A stretch of 64,000 bases of DNA from Pseudoxanthomonas japonensis (GCF_010093445.1 NZ_PDWW01000015.1:1-64000); one strand, 5' to 3'; positions 41,783-51,339 are shown, numbered from the stretch's first letter. Translations and numbers: made by a program. The notes: generated by a model from the letters alone, not told the origin.

Positions 41783-41899
41783 GGCGTCCCCCGGCGCCGC
41801 GCGACGGGCCCCTCCCGACGGCTGCGACGCACCGCTAGCGGCCGTCAGTAGTACCGCGACAGACCCGTTGCGGGCTGCCACGCGGGTCACACAAACGAC

Positions 41900-41933
41900 A
41901 CGGGGCCGCCCGACCTTGGTCGAAACGGCCCCG
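41900..41933 (-). terminator. Possible terminator of prpC
   Basis: The stem ACGGGGCCG / CGGCCCCGT encloses a 16-base loop; on the minus strand it follows the prpC stop and is followed by TCGTTTGTGT. Only a weak U tract. Confidence 0.55.
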
Positions 41934-41953
41934 TGGACACCTGTCGGCGCGGG

Positions 41954-43099
41954 TCAGCGCTGGTCCAGCGGAACGAATTCCAGATCCTCAGGCCCCGTGT
42001 AGTTGGCGCTGGGACGGATGATCTTGCCGTCGATGCGCTGCTCGATGACGTGCGCGCTCCAGCCGCTGGTGCGGGCGATCACGAACAGCGGTGTGAACAT
42101 CGCCGTCGGCACGCCCATCATGTGGTAGCTGACCGCACTGAACCAGTCGAGGTTCGGGAACATCTTCTTGATGTCCCACATCACCGACTCCAGGCGCTCG
42201 GCGATGTCGTACATCTTCATGCTCGACTGCTCGGCGGAGAGCGCCTTCGCCACATTCTTGATGACATCGTTGCGCGGATCGCCGGTGGTATAGACCGGAT
42301 GGCCGAAGCCGATCACCACTTCCTTGCGCTCGACGCGCGCCTTGATGTCGGCTTCCGCCTCGTCCGGCGTTTCGTAGCGCTTCTGCACTTCGAACGCGAC
42401 TTCGTTCGCACCGCCATGCTTCGGGCCGCGCAGCGCGCCGATGCCGCCGGCGATGGCCGAATGCATGTCGCTGCCGGTGCCGGCGATGACACGGCAGGTG
42501 AAGGTGGACGCGTTGAACTCGTGCTCGGCGTACAGGATCAGCGAGGTATGCATCGCGCGCACCCAGCTCTCCTTCGGCGGCTCGCCATGCAGCAGGTGCA
42601 GGAAATGGCCGCCGATGGAGTCGTCGTCGGTCTCCACGTCGATGGCGCGACCGTTGTGGCTCCAGTGGTACCAGTACAGCAGCATCGAACCGAGCGAGGC
42701 CATCAGCTTGTCGGCGATGTCGCGCGCGCCGGGGTGGTTGTGGTCGTCCTTCTCCGGCGACACGCAGCCCAGGATCGACACGCCGGTGCGCATCACGTCC
42801 ATCGGGTGCGCCGACGGCGGCAATTCCTCCAGCGCGGCCTTCACCGCGGCCGGGATGCCGCGCAGCGACTTCAGCTTGGCCTTGTAGCCGGCCAGCTCGG
42901 CACGGTTGGGCAGCTTGCCGTGCACCAGCAGGTAGGCGACTTCCTCGAATTCGCTGGTCGTGGCCAGGTCGAGGATGTCGTAGCCGCGGTAGTGCAGGTC
43001 GTTGCCGGTGCGGCCGACGGTGCACAGCGCGGTGTTGCCGGCGGCGGTGCCCGACAGGGCGACGGATTTCTTCGGCTTGAAGGGGACGCTCTCTGACAT
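41954..43099 (-). CDS. prpC: 2-methylcitrate synthase
   Basis: A 381-residue citrate synthase-fold enzyme that condenses propionyl-CoA and oxaloacetate. The catalytic histidines are in GPKHGGANE and GFGHPVY and the catalytic Asp in [27 protein letters not shown] and [13 protein letters not shown] are typical of PrpC/small dimeric citrate synthases. The context (prpB upstream on the same strand) supports PrpC over GltA. The ATG at 43099 has a GAGGAG site at good distance. prpB is 180 bases upstream, with a palindromic repeat between. Confidence 0.93.
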   Translation of the reverse strand: MSESVPFKPKKSVALSGTAAGNTALCTVGRTGNDLHYRGYDILDLATTSEFEEVAYLLVHGKLPNRAELAGYKAKLKSLRGIPAAVKAALEELPPSAHPMDVMRTGVSILGCVSPEKDDHNHPGARDIADKLMASLGSMLLYWYHWSHNGRAIDVETDDDSIGGHFLHLLHGEPPKESWVRAMHTSLILYAEHEFNASTFTCRVIAGTGSDMHSAIAGGIGALRGPKHGGANEVAFEVQKRYETPDEAEADIKARVERKEVVIGFGHPVYTTGDPRNDVIKNVAKALSAEQSSMKMYDIAERLESVMWDIKKMFPNLDWFSAVSYHMMGVPTAMFTPLFVIARTSGWSAHVIEQRIDGKIIRPSANYTGPEDLEFVPLDQR

Positions 43100-43125
43100 G
43101 TTCAACTCCTCATCGTGACTTGGAG

Positions 43126-43272
43126 CCCCTCTCCCACCGGGAGAGGGGTTGGGGTGAGGGTTCGGCGAAATCCGTGCAGCTCGAACATCGCTGGCTTCGC
43201 CGTACCCTCATCCGCCCTTCGGGCACCCCGTATCGAGTACGGGGCAGGCTCTTCTCCTGGAGGGAGAAGAGG
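43126..43272. repeat. Bipartite palindromic repeat between prpB and prpC
   Basis: Begins with the palindrome CCCCTCTCCC-AC-CGGGAGAGGGG followed by TTGGGGTGAGGG and ends with ACCCTCATCCGCCC ... CTTCTCCTGGAGGGAGAAG. These are the two ends of the element embedded in folC; the middle parts differ. It fills nearly all of the prpB-prpC gap, so it lies in their joint transcript if they form an operon. Confidence 0.85.
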
Positions 43273-43278
43273 TATTAG

Positions 43279-44163
43279 CTATTTCTTTGCGGAAAACAGG
43301 GTATCGAGCTTCTGCTCGAAGGCGTGGTAACCGATGCGGTCGTACAGCTCTTCGCGCGTCTGCATGGTGTCGACCACGTTCTGCTGGTGGCCGTCGCGGC
43401 GGATGGCTTCATAGACGTTCTCCGCCGCCTTGTTCATGGCGCGGAACGCCGACAGCGGATACAGCTGGATCGCCACGCCGACCGAGGCCAGTTCGTCGCG
43501 GGTGAACAGCGGCGTCTTGCCGAACTCGGTGATGTTGGCCAGCACCGGCACCTTCACCGCGTCGACGAAACGCCGGTAGGTGGGCAGGTCGTAGGCGGCC
43601 TCGGCGAAGATGCCGTCGGCGCCGGCCTCGACGCAGGCGATGGCGCGCTCGATGGCGGCATCGACGCCTTCGACCTGGATGGCGTCGGTGCGCGCGATCA
43701 GGAAGAAGTCCGGATCGGTCTTGGCATCGGCGGCGGCCTTGACGCGGTCGACCATCTCGCCGGCCGACACGATTTCCTTGCCCGGACGATGGCCGCAGCG
43801 CTTGGCGCCCACCTGGTCCTCGATGTGGCAGGCGGCGGCGCCGGCCTTGATCAGCGACTTCACCGTGCGCTCGATGTTGAACGCGCTGGGACCGAAGCCG
43901 GTGTCGATGTCGACCAACAGCGGCAGGTCGCAGACGTCGGTGATGCGGCGCACGTCGATCAGCACGTCTTCCAGCGTGTTGATGCCCAGATCGGGCAGGC
44001 CCAGGGAACCTGCGGCGACACCGCCACCGGACAGGTAGATCGCACGGTAGCCGGCGCGTTTGGCGAGCAGGGCATGGTTGGCATTGATGGCACCGATCAC
44101 CTGCAACGGCGATTCGGCGGCGAGAGCGGCGCGGAATGTCGCGCCTGCGGAAACGGAACTCAT
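43279..44163 (-). CDS. prpB: 2-methylisocitrate lyase
   Basis: A 294-residue enzyme of the isocitrate lyase/PEP mutase superfamily that splits 2-methylisocitrate into succinate and pyruvate. The catalytic loop is [10 protein letters not shown] with Cys123, preceded by DIDTGFG and EDQ (metal site); [15 protein letters not shown] is family specific. Located upstream of prpC on the minus strand and divergent from the HTH-citrate-synthase gene. Confidence 0.94.
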   Translation of the reverse strand: MSSVSAGATFRAALAAESPLQVIGAINANHALLAKRAGYRAIYLSGGGVAAGSLGLPDLGINTLEDVLIDVRRITDVCDLPLLVDIDTGFGPSAFNIERTVKSLIKAGAAACHIEDQVGAKRCGHRPGKEIVSAGEMVDRVKAAADAKTDPDFFLIARTDAIQVEGVDAAIERAIACVEAGADGIFAEAAYDLPTYRRFVDAVKVPVLANITEFGKTPLFTRDELASVGVAIQLYPLSAFRAMNKAAENVYEAIRRDGHQQNVVDTMQTREELYDRIGYHAFEQKLDTLFSAKK

Positions 44164-44262
44164 GGGAACTCCTGTCGATCTGGCGCCCGGACGTGCCGGC
44201 CGCCGGAGGTGCGTGAAGGGTACGCCCCTCTTCGGGTCGCAAATCTGGCACCATCTTCAGGG

Positions 44263-44285
44263 TTGATCAATCTTGATCGAATCAA
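44263..44285. promoter_or_regulatory. Candidate operator: TTGATCAA and TTGAT-N3-ATCAA
   Basis: Within the 135-base divergent region between prpB and the HTH-citrate-synthase gene, a perfect palindrome TTGATCAA (44263-44270) and the inverted repeat TTGAT-CGA-ATCAA (44273-44285) stand in tandem, 13 bases before the ATG. Two adjacent palindromes at this place suggest binding by the divergently encoded regulator. Confidence 0.5.
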
Positions 44286-44298
44286 TCAATATTTCCGC

Positions 44299-45525
44299 AT
44301 GGCCTCCGCCACCGACCTGCTGACCGCCCGCGAGACCTGCCGCCTGCTCGGCATCAGCCAGGCCACGCTGTACGCCTATGTCAGCCGCGGACTGCTGGAG
44401 TCGCGCCCCGGCAAGGACCACCGCAGCCGCCTGTATCTGCTGCAGGACGTGGAACGGCTGGCGCAGCGCAAGCAGGTGGGTCGCGGCGCTGCTCGTGGCG
44501 CCGCGCAGAGCCTGGACCGCGGCCTGCCGGTACTGGAAACACGGATCTCGCTGATCCGTCCCGATGGCCCCTACTACCGTGGCCGATCCGCGATCGCGAT
44601 GGTCCACGAAGGTGCCACGCTGGAAGACGTGGCCCGGCAGCTGTGGGATGGCGGCGCGGACGATCCGTTCGCCGTTCCTTCACTGGTGCAATGGCCCGCG
44701 GTCGTCGCGCCGCTCGCCTCCGACGCTTCGCTGCCGCCGCTGGAACGCGCGATGGCGGCGATCCCGCTGCTGGCGCTGGACGTACGCCACTCCTTCAGTT
44801 CCGCGCCGCGTGTGCGTCATGAGATCGCCGCCGGCCTGCTGCGCCACAACGCGGCGCTGCTGGTGGCGCGACCGCCTTCCGATGCACCCGTGCATCGCGT
44901 GCTCGCGCAGGCCTGGCATCCCGGCGACGACGGCTTTGCCGAACTGGTCCGCGCCGCGCTGGTGGTCTGCGCCGACCATGAGCTCAACGTGTCCGCATTC
45001 GCCGCGCGCGTGGTCGCCTCCACCGGCGCGCACCTGCATGCGACCGTGTGCAGTGGGCTGGCAGCACTGTCGGGGCCACGCCACGGCGGCGCCACCGCGC
45101 GCGCCTACGCGTTGATCGGCGATGCCAGCGAAGCACGCTCGCCGCGTGCCTTCATCGCGCAGCGCTGGCAGCGCGGCGACGACCTGCCCGGCTTCGGCCA
45201 TGCGCTGTATCCGAACGGCGATCCGCGCGGCGCGGAACTGCTGGCACGCGCCCGCCTGCGCCATGCCGGCACCCGCGAGATGGCTGCGCTCGAAACATTG
45301 ATCGCCGCCACCGAGGAGATCAGCGGCCTGCGTCCGAACATCGATTTCATGCTCGCCGCGATCTGCCATCTCAACCGTCTGCCGGCGACACCGGCGCTGG
45401 TGATGTTCGCGGCCGGCCGCCTCGCCGGCTGGCTGGCGCATGCGCTGGAACAGCAGGCACAGGGCCGTTTGATCCGACCGCGCGCGAGCTATACCGGCGT
45501 CACTCCGCCCGCCACATCGCCGTGA
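44299..45525 (+). CDS. HTH-citrate synthase fusion protein, putative prp regulator
   Basis: A 408-residue protein with an N-terminal MerR/excisionase-like helix-turn-helix (LTARETCRLLGISQATLYAYVSRGLL, residues 8-33, with a basic HRSRLY wing) joined to a citrate synthase-like domain. Fold landmarks remain: CADHELNVSAFAARVV, GPRHGG, GFGHALYPNGDPR and the terminal RPRASYTG. The segment after HGG is ATAR in place of the ANE in PrpC; since most substrate residues are retained, it may bind citrate or methylcitrate-like ligands as a signal, or still be an enzyme. Divergence from prpB and the operator-like repeats suggest regulation of the methylcitrate genes; this is inference. No PrpR-type sigma-54 activator is nearby. 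Confidence 0.8.
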   Translation: MASATDLLTARETCRLLGISQATLYAYVSRGLLESRPGKDHRSRLYLLQDVERLAQRKQVGRGAARGAAQSLDRGLPVLETRISLIRPDGPYYRGRSAIAMVHEGATLEDVARQLWDGGADDPFAVPSLVQWPAVVAPLASDASLPPLERAMAAIPLLALDVRHSFSSAPRVRHEIAAGLLRHNAALLVARPPSDAPVHRVLAQAWHPGDDGFAELVRAALVVCADHELNVSAFAARVVASTGAHLHATVCSGLAALSGPRHGGATARAYALIGDASEARSPRAFIAQRWQRGDDLPGFGHALYPNGDPRGAELLARARLRHAGTREMAALETLIAATEEISGLRPNIDFMLAAICHLNRLPATPALVMFAAGRLAGWLAHALEQQAQGRLIRPRASYTGVTPPATSP

Positions 45526-45611
45526 TGCACTGGCCGCACGCGCCGACGTGCGTTTGACATCACTGGCGCATGCGGTGACCCTGCCATGGCCCGCTTCCTG
45601 CCGCTGCTGCA

Positions 45612-47018
45612 ATGCGCCCTTCCCTGACTCTGTGCCTGCTGCTGACGATGATGACCCCCACCACCGTCGCCCATAACGCCGACAACCCGCATCCGCCGGC
45701 GACCGCGGAACGCGCCACCACGCCCATGCCTTCGCCCCCAGCGTGGTTGCCGGACCTCGATGCGCTGTACGACGCTCGGTTGCGCGTGGAGGGCCTGGAA
45801 GACCGCAGCTTCAACGCCGAGCATTGGTGGTCGATTGCAACGCCGCTGCTGGAGACGCGCCACGGATTCCGCGTCGATGAAATAGGCCGCAGCGTGGAGG
45901 ACCGTCCGCTGCGCCACGTGCGCTGGGGAACCGGCAAGACGCCCGTGCTGCTGTGGTCGCAGATGCATGGCGACGAGAGCACGGCGTCGATGGCGCTGGC
46001 CGACCTGTTCCGCTTCCTGGGCGAGCACGCTGACCACCCCCTGGTGAAGCAGCTGCGGGCGAATACCACGCTGCACGTCTTCCCCATCGTCAATCCCGAC
46101 GGTGCTGCGCGCTTCCAGCGCCGCAACGCGCAGGGCATCGACCTCAATCGCGATGCGCGCATGCTGGCCACGCCGGAAGCGCGCACGCTGAAAGCGCTGT
46201 TCGACCAAGTGAAGCCAAAGTACGGCTTCAACCTGCACGACCAGCGCGTGGGCTACCGCGCCGGCGATTCCGACCGCGGCACCGCCATCGCCCTGCTGTC
46301 GCCGCCGTACAACCATGCTGCCGACGTCAACGACGTGCGCACGCGTGCCATCGAAGTGGCCGGCGTGATCCGCACCGCACTGGAGCCGTATCTCGCCGGC
46401 CATATCGCGCGCTGGGACGAGGAGTTCGATCCGCGCGCGTTCGGCGACCTGACCACGCAGTGGGGCGCCAGCACGGTACTGATCGAGGCCGGCGGCATCG
46501 AGGGCGACGTGCAGAAGCAGCGCCTGCGCAAACTCTATTTCCTCGGCCTGGTAGCAGCACTGGACAGCATCGCCACCGGCAGTCATGCCGGCGTGTCGCC
46601 CGCCCTGTACCGCGACCTGCCTGAGAACGGCGACGTGTGGCCGGACCTGCTGGTGCGTGGCGCCACGCTGTCGGCCCCCGGGCATCCGCCACTGCGCGCC
46701 GACCTGCTGGTCAACTTCCGCAATCCGTTGACGGAGACCGATGGCGCCATCGCCGACGTCGGCGACCTCGGCACGAAGAAGGCGCGGCGCAGCATCGACG
46801 CACGGGGGCTGTTCATCGTGCCGATCGCGGGGCATGCAGGCGAACGCACGATTATCGAAGCCAATGACGACACCGATGAAGACGCACGGGCGCCATCGCC
46901 GCTCACGCCAGGCGCGAGCGCACACTTCGTGCTGAGTCGTGACCCGCAGGGTCGCGACGTGGTGTGGACGCTGGACGGCAGCGTGGATCCGGCGGCCCGT
47001 TCGCCGACGAAACGCTGA
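45612..47018 (+). CDS. M14 family zinc carboxypeptidase
   Basis: A 468-residue exported metallopeptidase with a signal peptide (LTLCLLLTMMTPTTVAH). Zinc ligands are visible in MHGDEST (His-x-x-Glu) and NLHDQ; the substrate-binding Asn-Arg motif is DLNRDA; the catalytic Glu is probably in VLIEAGG. The central GDESTASMALADLFRFLGEH resembles peptide-trimming carboxypeptidases. Convergent with prpE, three bases apart, without an evident terminator. Substrate unknown. Confidence 0.88.
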   Translation: MRPSLTLCLLLTMMTPTTVAHNADNPHPPATAERATTPMPSPPAWLPDLDALYDARLRVEGLEDRSFNAEHWWSIATPLLETRHGFRVDEIGRSVEDRPLRHVRWGTGKTPVLLWSQMHGDESTASMALADLFRFLGEHADHPLVKQLRANTTLHVFPIVNPDGAARFQRRNAQGIDLNRDARMLATPEARTLKALFDQVKPKYGFNLHDQRVGYRAGDSDRGTAIALLSPPYNHAADVNDVRTRAIEVAGVIRTALEPYLAGHIARWDEEFDPRAFGDLTTQWGASTVLIEAGGIEGDVQKQRLRKLYFLGLVAALDSIATGSHAGVSPALYRDLPENGDVWPDLLVRGATLSAPGHPPLRADLLVNFRNPLTETDGAIADVGDLGTKKARRSIDARGLFIVPIAGHAGERTIIEANDDTDEDARAPSPLTPGASAHFVLSRDPQGRDVVWTLDGSVDPAARSPTKR

Positions 47019-47021
47019 GGT

Positions 47022-48923
47022 TCAGCTGCCGACGTCGGGACCGCGCTGCAGCGCGCGCTTCACTTCTTCCAGCGCGTTCGGGTCGTCCAGCGTGGAAAGG
47101 TCGCCGGGATCCGCGCCCTGCGCCAGCGCCTGCAGCGAACGTCGCAGCAGCTTGCCCGAGCGTGTCTTCGGCAGCGCATTGACGATATAGACGCGCGCGG
47201 GACGCGCGACCGCACCCAGGCTCTGCTCCACCGTGCGACGCATGCCATCCGCCGCCTGCACACGCTCGTGCGGCTCCTCCGTCGCCTGGCGCAACGTGGC
47301 GAACACCACCGGCACCTGCCCCTTCAGTTCATCGGCGACGCCGATCACGGCCGCTTCCGCGACGGCGGCGAAACCCGACACCGACTCCTCGATCTCGCGC
47401 GTGCCCAGGCGATGGCCGGCGACGTTGATGACGTCGTCGGTGCGCCCGAGGATGAAGGTGTAGCCGTCCTCGTCGCGGATCGCCCAGTCCAGCGAGCTGT
47501 ACAGCAGCTCCTTGAAGTGGCTGAAGTAGCTGGACAGGAAACGCGCATCGTCGTTCCAGATGGTCGTCATGCAGCCGGGCGGCAGCGGCGGCTGCATCAC
47601 CAGCACGCCTTTCTGCCCCGGCCCGACCTCCTCGCCGGTGTTCTCGTCGATCACCTTCATCCTGTAGCCGAGGTTCGGGAAGCCGGGCGAACCGAAGCGC
47701 ACCGGCTTCATGTCCAGTCCGGGCAGCAGCGTCAGCGCCGGCCAGCCGGTTTCGGTCTGCCAGTAATTGTCGATCACCGGCTTGCCGATCGCATCGGTGA
47801 TCCAGTGCGCCGTCGGCTCGTCCAGCGGTTCGCCGGCAAGGAACAGGTATTTCAGTTCCGACAGGTCGTGCCGCTTGATGAAGTCGATGTCGTGCTTCTT
47901 CAGCACGCGCACCGCGGTCGGCGAGGAGAACATCGTGCGCACGCCGTACTGCTCGCACAGGGCCCACCAGATGCCGGCATCCGGAGTGATCGGCAGGCCT
48001 TCGTACAGCACCGACGTCGCCCCGACGATCAGCGGGCCGTAGACGTTGTACGAGTGGCCGACCGCCCAGCCGACGTCGGAGGTGGAGAACATCACCTGCC
48101 CCGGCCCGACGTCGAACACGGTCCGCATCGACAGCGCCATCGCCACCGCGTAGCCGCCGACATCGCGCTGCACGCCTTTCGGCTTGCCGGTGGTGCCGGA
48201 GGTGTAGAGCAGGTAGCTGGGCTCGTTCGACTCCAGCCATTCGATCGGCACGTCGGCATCGCCGACCTCGGCACGCAACGTGGCGTAGTCCTCGTCGCGG
48301 GTGGCGACCCTCGGCTCGGCAGGATCGAGTCCGCGCGACACGATCAGGACCTTCGGCGGCGGTGTGGTCGCCTTCGCGCAGGCCTCGTCGACCAGCGGCT
48401 TGTACGGAATGACCTTGCCGCCACGGCTGCCGGCATCGGCGGCGATCAGCAGCTTCGGTTGCGCGTCGTCGATGCGCAACGCCAGGTTGTGCGCGGCGAA
48501 GCCGCCGAACACCACCGAGTGCACCGCACCGATGCGCGCGCACGCCAGCATGGCGAACACCGCTTCGGCCATATTCGGCATGTAGATGACGACGCGGTCG
48601 CCGCGACCGACATCGAGTTTCATCAGCACGGCAGCGAACGCGTTCACCTCGCGATACAGCTCGCGATAGGTCAGTTCGCGGGTGACGTCGGTTTCGGTGG
48701 ACACCGCCACCAGCGCCAACTGGTCGCCGCGCTCGTCGAGATGGCGGTCCACCGCGTTGTAGCAGAGGTTGGTCTGGCCGCCGACGAACCAACGGCGGAA
48801 CGGCGGCGTCGAATAGTCCAGCACCTGCTGCGGCGGCACGTGCCAGTGGATCGCCTTCGCCTCCTCGCCCCAGAAGGCCTCGGGCTGCTCGATCGAGCGA
48901 CGGTAGACGTCTTCGTAGGCCAT
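47022..48923 (-). CDS. prpE: Propionate-CoA ligase
   Basis: A 633-residue AMP-forming acyl-CoA synthetase that activates propionate for the methylcitrate cycle. The ATP motif is LLYTSGTTGKPKGVQRDVGGYAVAM (the VQRD-GGYAV extension is typical of PrpE versus Acs); the C-terminal lysine is in KTRSGK, which is acetylation-controlled in relatives; YWQTETGW and GRTDDVINVAGHR are core motifs. It is in the same neighbourhood as prpC and prpB but transcribed separately after the M14 peptidase. Confidence 0.9.
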   Translation of the reverse strand: MAYEDVYRRSIEQPEAFWGEEAKAIHWHVPPQQVLDYSTPPFRRWFVGGQTNLCYNAVDRHLDERGDQLALVAVSTETDVTRELTYRELYREVNAFAAVLMKLDVGRGDRVVIYMPNMAEAVFAMLACARIGAVHSVVFGGFAAHNLALRIDDAQPKLLIAADAGSRGGKVIPYKPLVDEACAKATTPPPKVLIVSRGLDPAEPRVATRDEDYATLRAEVGDADVPIEWLESNEPSYLLYTSGTTGKPKGVQRDVGGYAVAMALSMRTVFDVGPGQVMFSTSDVGWAVGHSYNVYGPLIVGATSVLYEGLPITPDAGIWWALCEQYGVRTMFSSPTAVRVLKKHDIDFIKRHDLSELKYLFLAGEPLDEPTAHWITDAIGKPVIDNYWQTETGWPALTLLPGLDMKPVRFGSPGFPNLGYRMKVIDENTGEEVGPGQKGVLVMQPPLPPGCMTTIWNDDARFLSSYFSHFKELLYSSLDWAIRDEDGYTFILGRTDDVINVAGHRLGTREIEESVSGFAAVAEAAVIGVADELKGQVPVVFATLRQATEEPHERVQAADGMRRTVEQSLGAVARPARVYIVNALPKTRSGKLLRRSLQALAQGADPGDLSTLDDPNALEEVKRALQRGPDVGS

Positions 48924-49006
48924 GCGATCCTCCCGGGTGCGGCGCTGGGACCAGCATAGACCTCCGTATCCGCAGTGGCCTCCCTACCTTGGTCGCACGA
49001 CGCAGC

Positions 49007-50311
49007 TCATAAAGTGGATTCCGCGCGAGCGCCCGCCGCGGCAGGAAGGGCGGCGAGTCTGCTTACGGCAGCACACAACACCGGAGCCAGTACGAACAGG
49101 CCCAGGAAATATCGGCCCTGGACCTCGAACACCACGTGCACGCTCCAGAAGCCGACGAGCCACAGCAACGGCAACGCACCCAGCGGATTTCGTTTCCTCA
49201 ACAGCACAAAGGCCGTCCAGATGCTCGCGATGATGATCAGCGCGCGTGCCCAGCCGTATACCTTGCGCTCCACGCGGAGCGCCTGGTGGTAGGTGGCGTT
49301 GATCTGCTCGTGGTCAGGACGCGCATCGATGGCCGTCCGGACATTGGGCGATTCGATCAGCCAGTAAAGCGCATAGGGCGGCGGACTCAGGATCTCCGGC
49401 GCCTTGCAGCGCACCACCGACACCCAGTGTTCGACCGGCCGGGCCTGCAGCCGATCGATCACCGCTTCCGACAACGGCTTGTGCAGATCGTCCTTTGCCG
49501 CCTGCGCCGCTTCCACGGACCAGTAGCCGCATCCCTGGGAACGCTGATCACTGGACACCAGAAGGCCACCATAGAGCGTGACCGCAGAACTGGTACGGAT
49601 CTGTTCGGTCCTGCCACTGGATACGCGCATTCCCATGTCCACTGCGAAACCGAGCACGGACCCCACCAGGAGCGCCAACAGCACACGCTGGTAGCCGGGC
49701 GACAGGGAGCGTCGCAGCCACCATGCGAACGGGACCGACAACACCAACAACGCCCACATCACCAGCGCGTACTGCGGTTTGGTCGACACCGCGAACACGA
49801 TGCAGGCCACCGCCAGACCGATACGCCAGCCAGAGGACAGCTTGAGTCCGGCATCCGCCAGCAGCCAGAACGCGGTGCCGAGCGCAGCAGCGGCTACCAG
49901 GTCGAGTTGCACGATGCCCGCGAACGGCGTGATCAGCAGCAGGTATAGCGCCACCAGTTGAGCAAGGATCTTCCAGCGCCCGCCATCCAGCCGATACGCG
50001 AGGAACAACAGCCACAGGGCCGACGGGATATTGATCGACAACGACGACGCCACCGGCGACAGACCGAGCGCCTTGGGCAGCGCAAGCAGCCACAGGCCCA
50101 GTCCGCCACGCTCATAGACCTCCGGTCGTCCCGCTGCCTGCCAGTAATACGCCCAATCACTGTGAGGCTCGGGCCACCACCATGCTGCCAGCGCGACACC
50201 GACGCCGGCCAGCAGCAACGCCTGCATGCCCGCCAAAGTCAGCCAAGCCCAGCGGTAACGTGGCGCGCGTGGATCCATCATCTCCATCACATCCTGATCA
50301 TTGCCCTGCAA
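49007..50311 (-). CDS. Polytopic membrane protein, GT-C glycosyltransferase-like
   Basis: A 434-residue protein with about ten membrane helices. An acidic residue stands in the first extracytoplasmic loop (WWWPEPHSDWAYYWQAAG), and a large soluble loop follows around residues 225-320 (RTSSAVTLYGG, HWVSVVRCKAPEILSPPPY). This resembles lipid-linked GT-C-type enzymes such as DUF2029/ArnT-like proteins, but key motifs are not certain. An ATG at 50287 is an alternative start. Function unknown. Confidence 0.6.
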   Translation of the reverse strand: MQGNDQDVMEMMDPRAPRYRWAWLTLAGMQALLLAGVGVALAAWWWPEPHSDWAYYWQAAGRPEVYERGGLGLWLLALPKALGLSPVASSLSINIPSALWLLFLAYRLDGGRWKILAQLVALYLLLITPFAGIVQLDLVAAAALGTAFWLLADAGLKLSSGWRIGLAVACIVFAVSTKPQYALVMWALLVLSVPFAWWLRRSLSPGYQRVLLALLVGSVLGFAVDMGMRVSSGRTEQIRTSSAVTLYGGLLVSSDQRSQGCGYWSVEAAQAAKDDLHKPLSEAVIDRLQARPVEHWVSVVRCKAPEILSPPPYALYWLIESPNVRTAIDARPDHEQINATYHQALRVERKVYGWARALIIIASIWTAFVLLRKRNPLGALPLLWLVGFWSVHVVFEVQGRYFLGLFVLAPVLCAAVSRLAALPAAAGARAESTL

Positions 50312-50358
50312 CCGGCAGCGATCCTATCGCAGGTTGGCGCGGAAACTGCCGTACAGGA

Positions 50359-51339
50359 TCAGGCCAGTGGCAACATGCCATCCGCGCGGCACAGGCGATC
50401 ATGCAACGTGCGCACCGCTTCCACGCGGGGATCCGCGCGTCCTTCGCCCAGCGTGCGAACGTAGCGGCACGCAGCGAAGCCCTCGGACCGTCGCTCGTAG
50501 TCGGCGACCCACTGCCGGCGTTCCTCCATGCGCTCGGGCTTGATCGGCCATGTGCCGGGACGCGGCCGCAGATGCCGTCCGATCCCGATGCGCCACGGTT
50601 TCGGACTGACACGCGCACGGAAGCAGTGCTGTCGCACGCACATCAGGGCGTACAGCGGATCGGACTGCAATGCGGTGAAACAGGCCTCGACGTCCGGCTC
50701 GCCCGGATCGAAGGTGCGATGCATGGCCAGCAGGCGGAAGCCCGCGGGCGTCCGGTACTGGCGCAGCTGCCAGTCCGGATGCGCCGCCATGAAGGTTTCG
50801 ATGCGGCGCTCCGCCCGGGCTTCCGGGCCGCCGTCCTTGCGCATCCGGGAGGCGTGGATGCGACTGCTGATCCATGTCGAGAGCCACAGCGCGGCCAAGG
50901 CGGATACGAGGCCGACGATCCAGGAGGATGTCGCCAGGCCGGCCACCAGCGCAATGCCGAGCAACGGCCACCGGACCTTGCGCCTGAGTGCGGGCTCAGG
51001 CGCCGGATCGTGTAGATCGATGTCCACGAACAATGCATGCGGCGTGTTGAGACAGAGCGCGCCATAGGAATTGCGGGTGATCACGCTGTCGCCGTCGCGC
51101 GCGATGATCTCCTCGCGGATCGGTACGCCGACCGCGCCGTTGTAGGGACGCTTGTCTTCCCGTCGCTGCAGCGGCTCGCCCGCGACAACCCGTTCGAAGG
51201 CTTCGCGCGTGCGCGCGTCGGCGTGCGCTTGCGCCTGCTGCTGGCTGACGTCGGACCAGCCGAAGCGACGCACGGTGACCTGCCTGCCCTTCGAACGATG
51301 CTGCAGCCGACCTTCGGCCCAGAACTGCGGAACGATCAT
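50359..51339 (-). CDS. Hypothetical two-TM protein
   Basis: A 326-residue protein starting MIVPQFWAEGRLQHRSKGRQ. Residues 1-110 hold the N-terminal region ending in LFVDIDLHDP, then two membrane segments (WPLLGIALVAGLATSSWIVGL and a following SALAALWLSTWIS), then a C-terminal soluble region with RQYRTPAGFRLLAMHRTFD and CFRARVSPKPWRIGIG. No family is recognised. The DID motif plus RTPAG and the basic block have a superficial resemblance to nucleotidyltransferase-type primase folds, but the similarity is weak. Starts upstream of the ORF limit at 51474 are unlikely because they overlap mdh and its terminator. Confidence 0.6.
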   Translation of the reverse strand: MIVPQFWAEGRLQHRSKGRQVTVRRFGWSDVSQQQAQAHADARTREAFERVVAGEPLQRREDKRPYNGAVGVPIREEIIARDGDSVITRNSYGALCLNTPHALFVDIDLHDPAPEPALRRKVRWPLLGIALVAGLATSSWIVGLVSALAALWLSTWISSRIHASRMRKDGGPEARAERRIETFMAAHPDWQLRQYRTPAGFRLLAMHRTFDPGEPDVEACFTALQSDPLYALMCVRQHCFRARVSPKPWRIGIGRHLRPRPGTWPIKPERMEERRQWVADYERRSEGFAACRYVRTLGEGRADPRVEAVRTLHDRLCRADGMLPLA

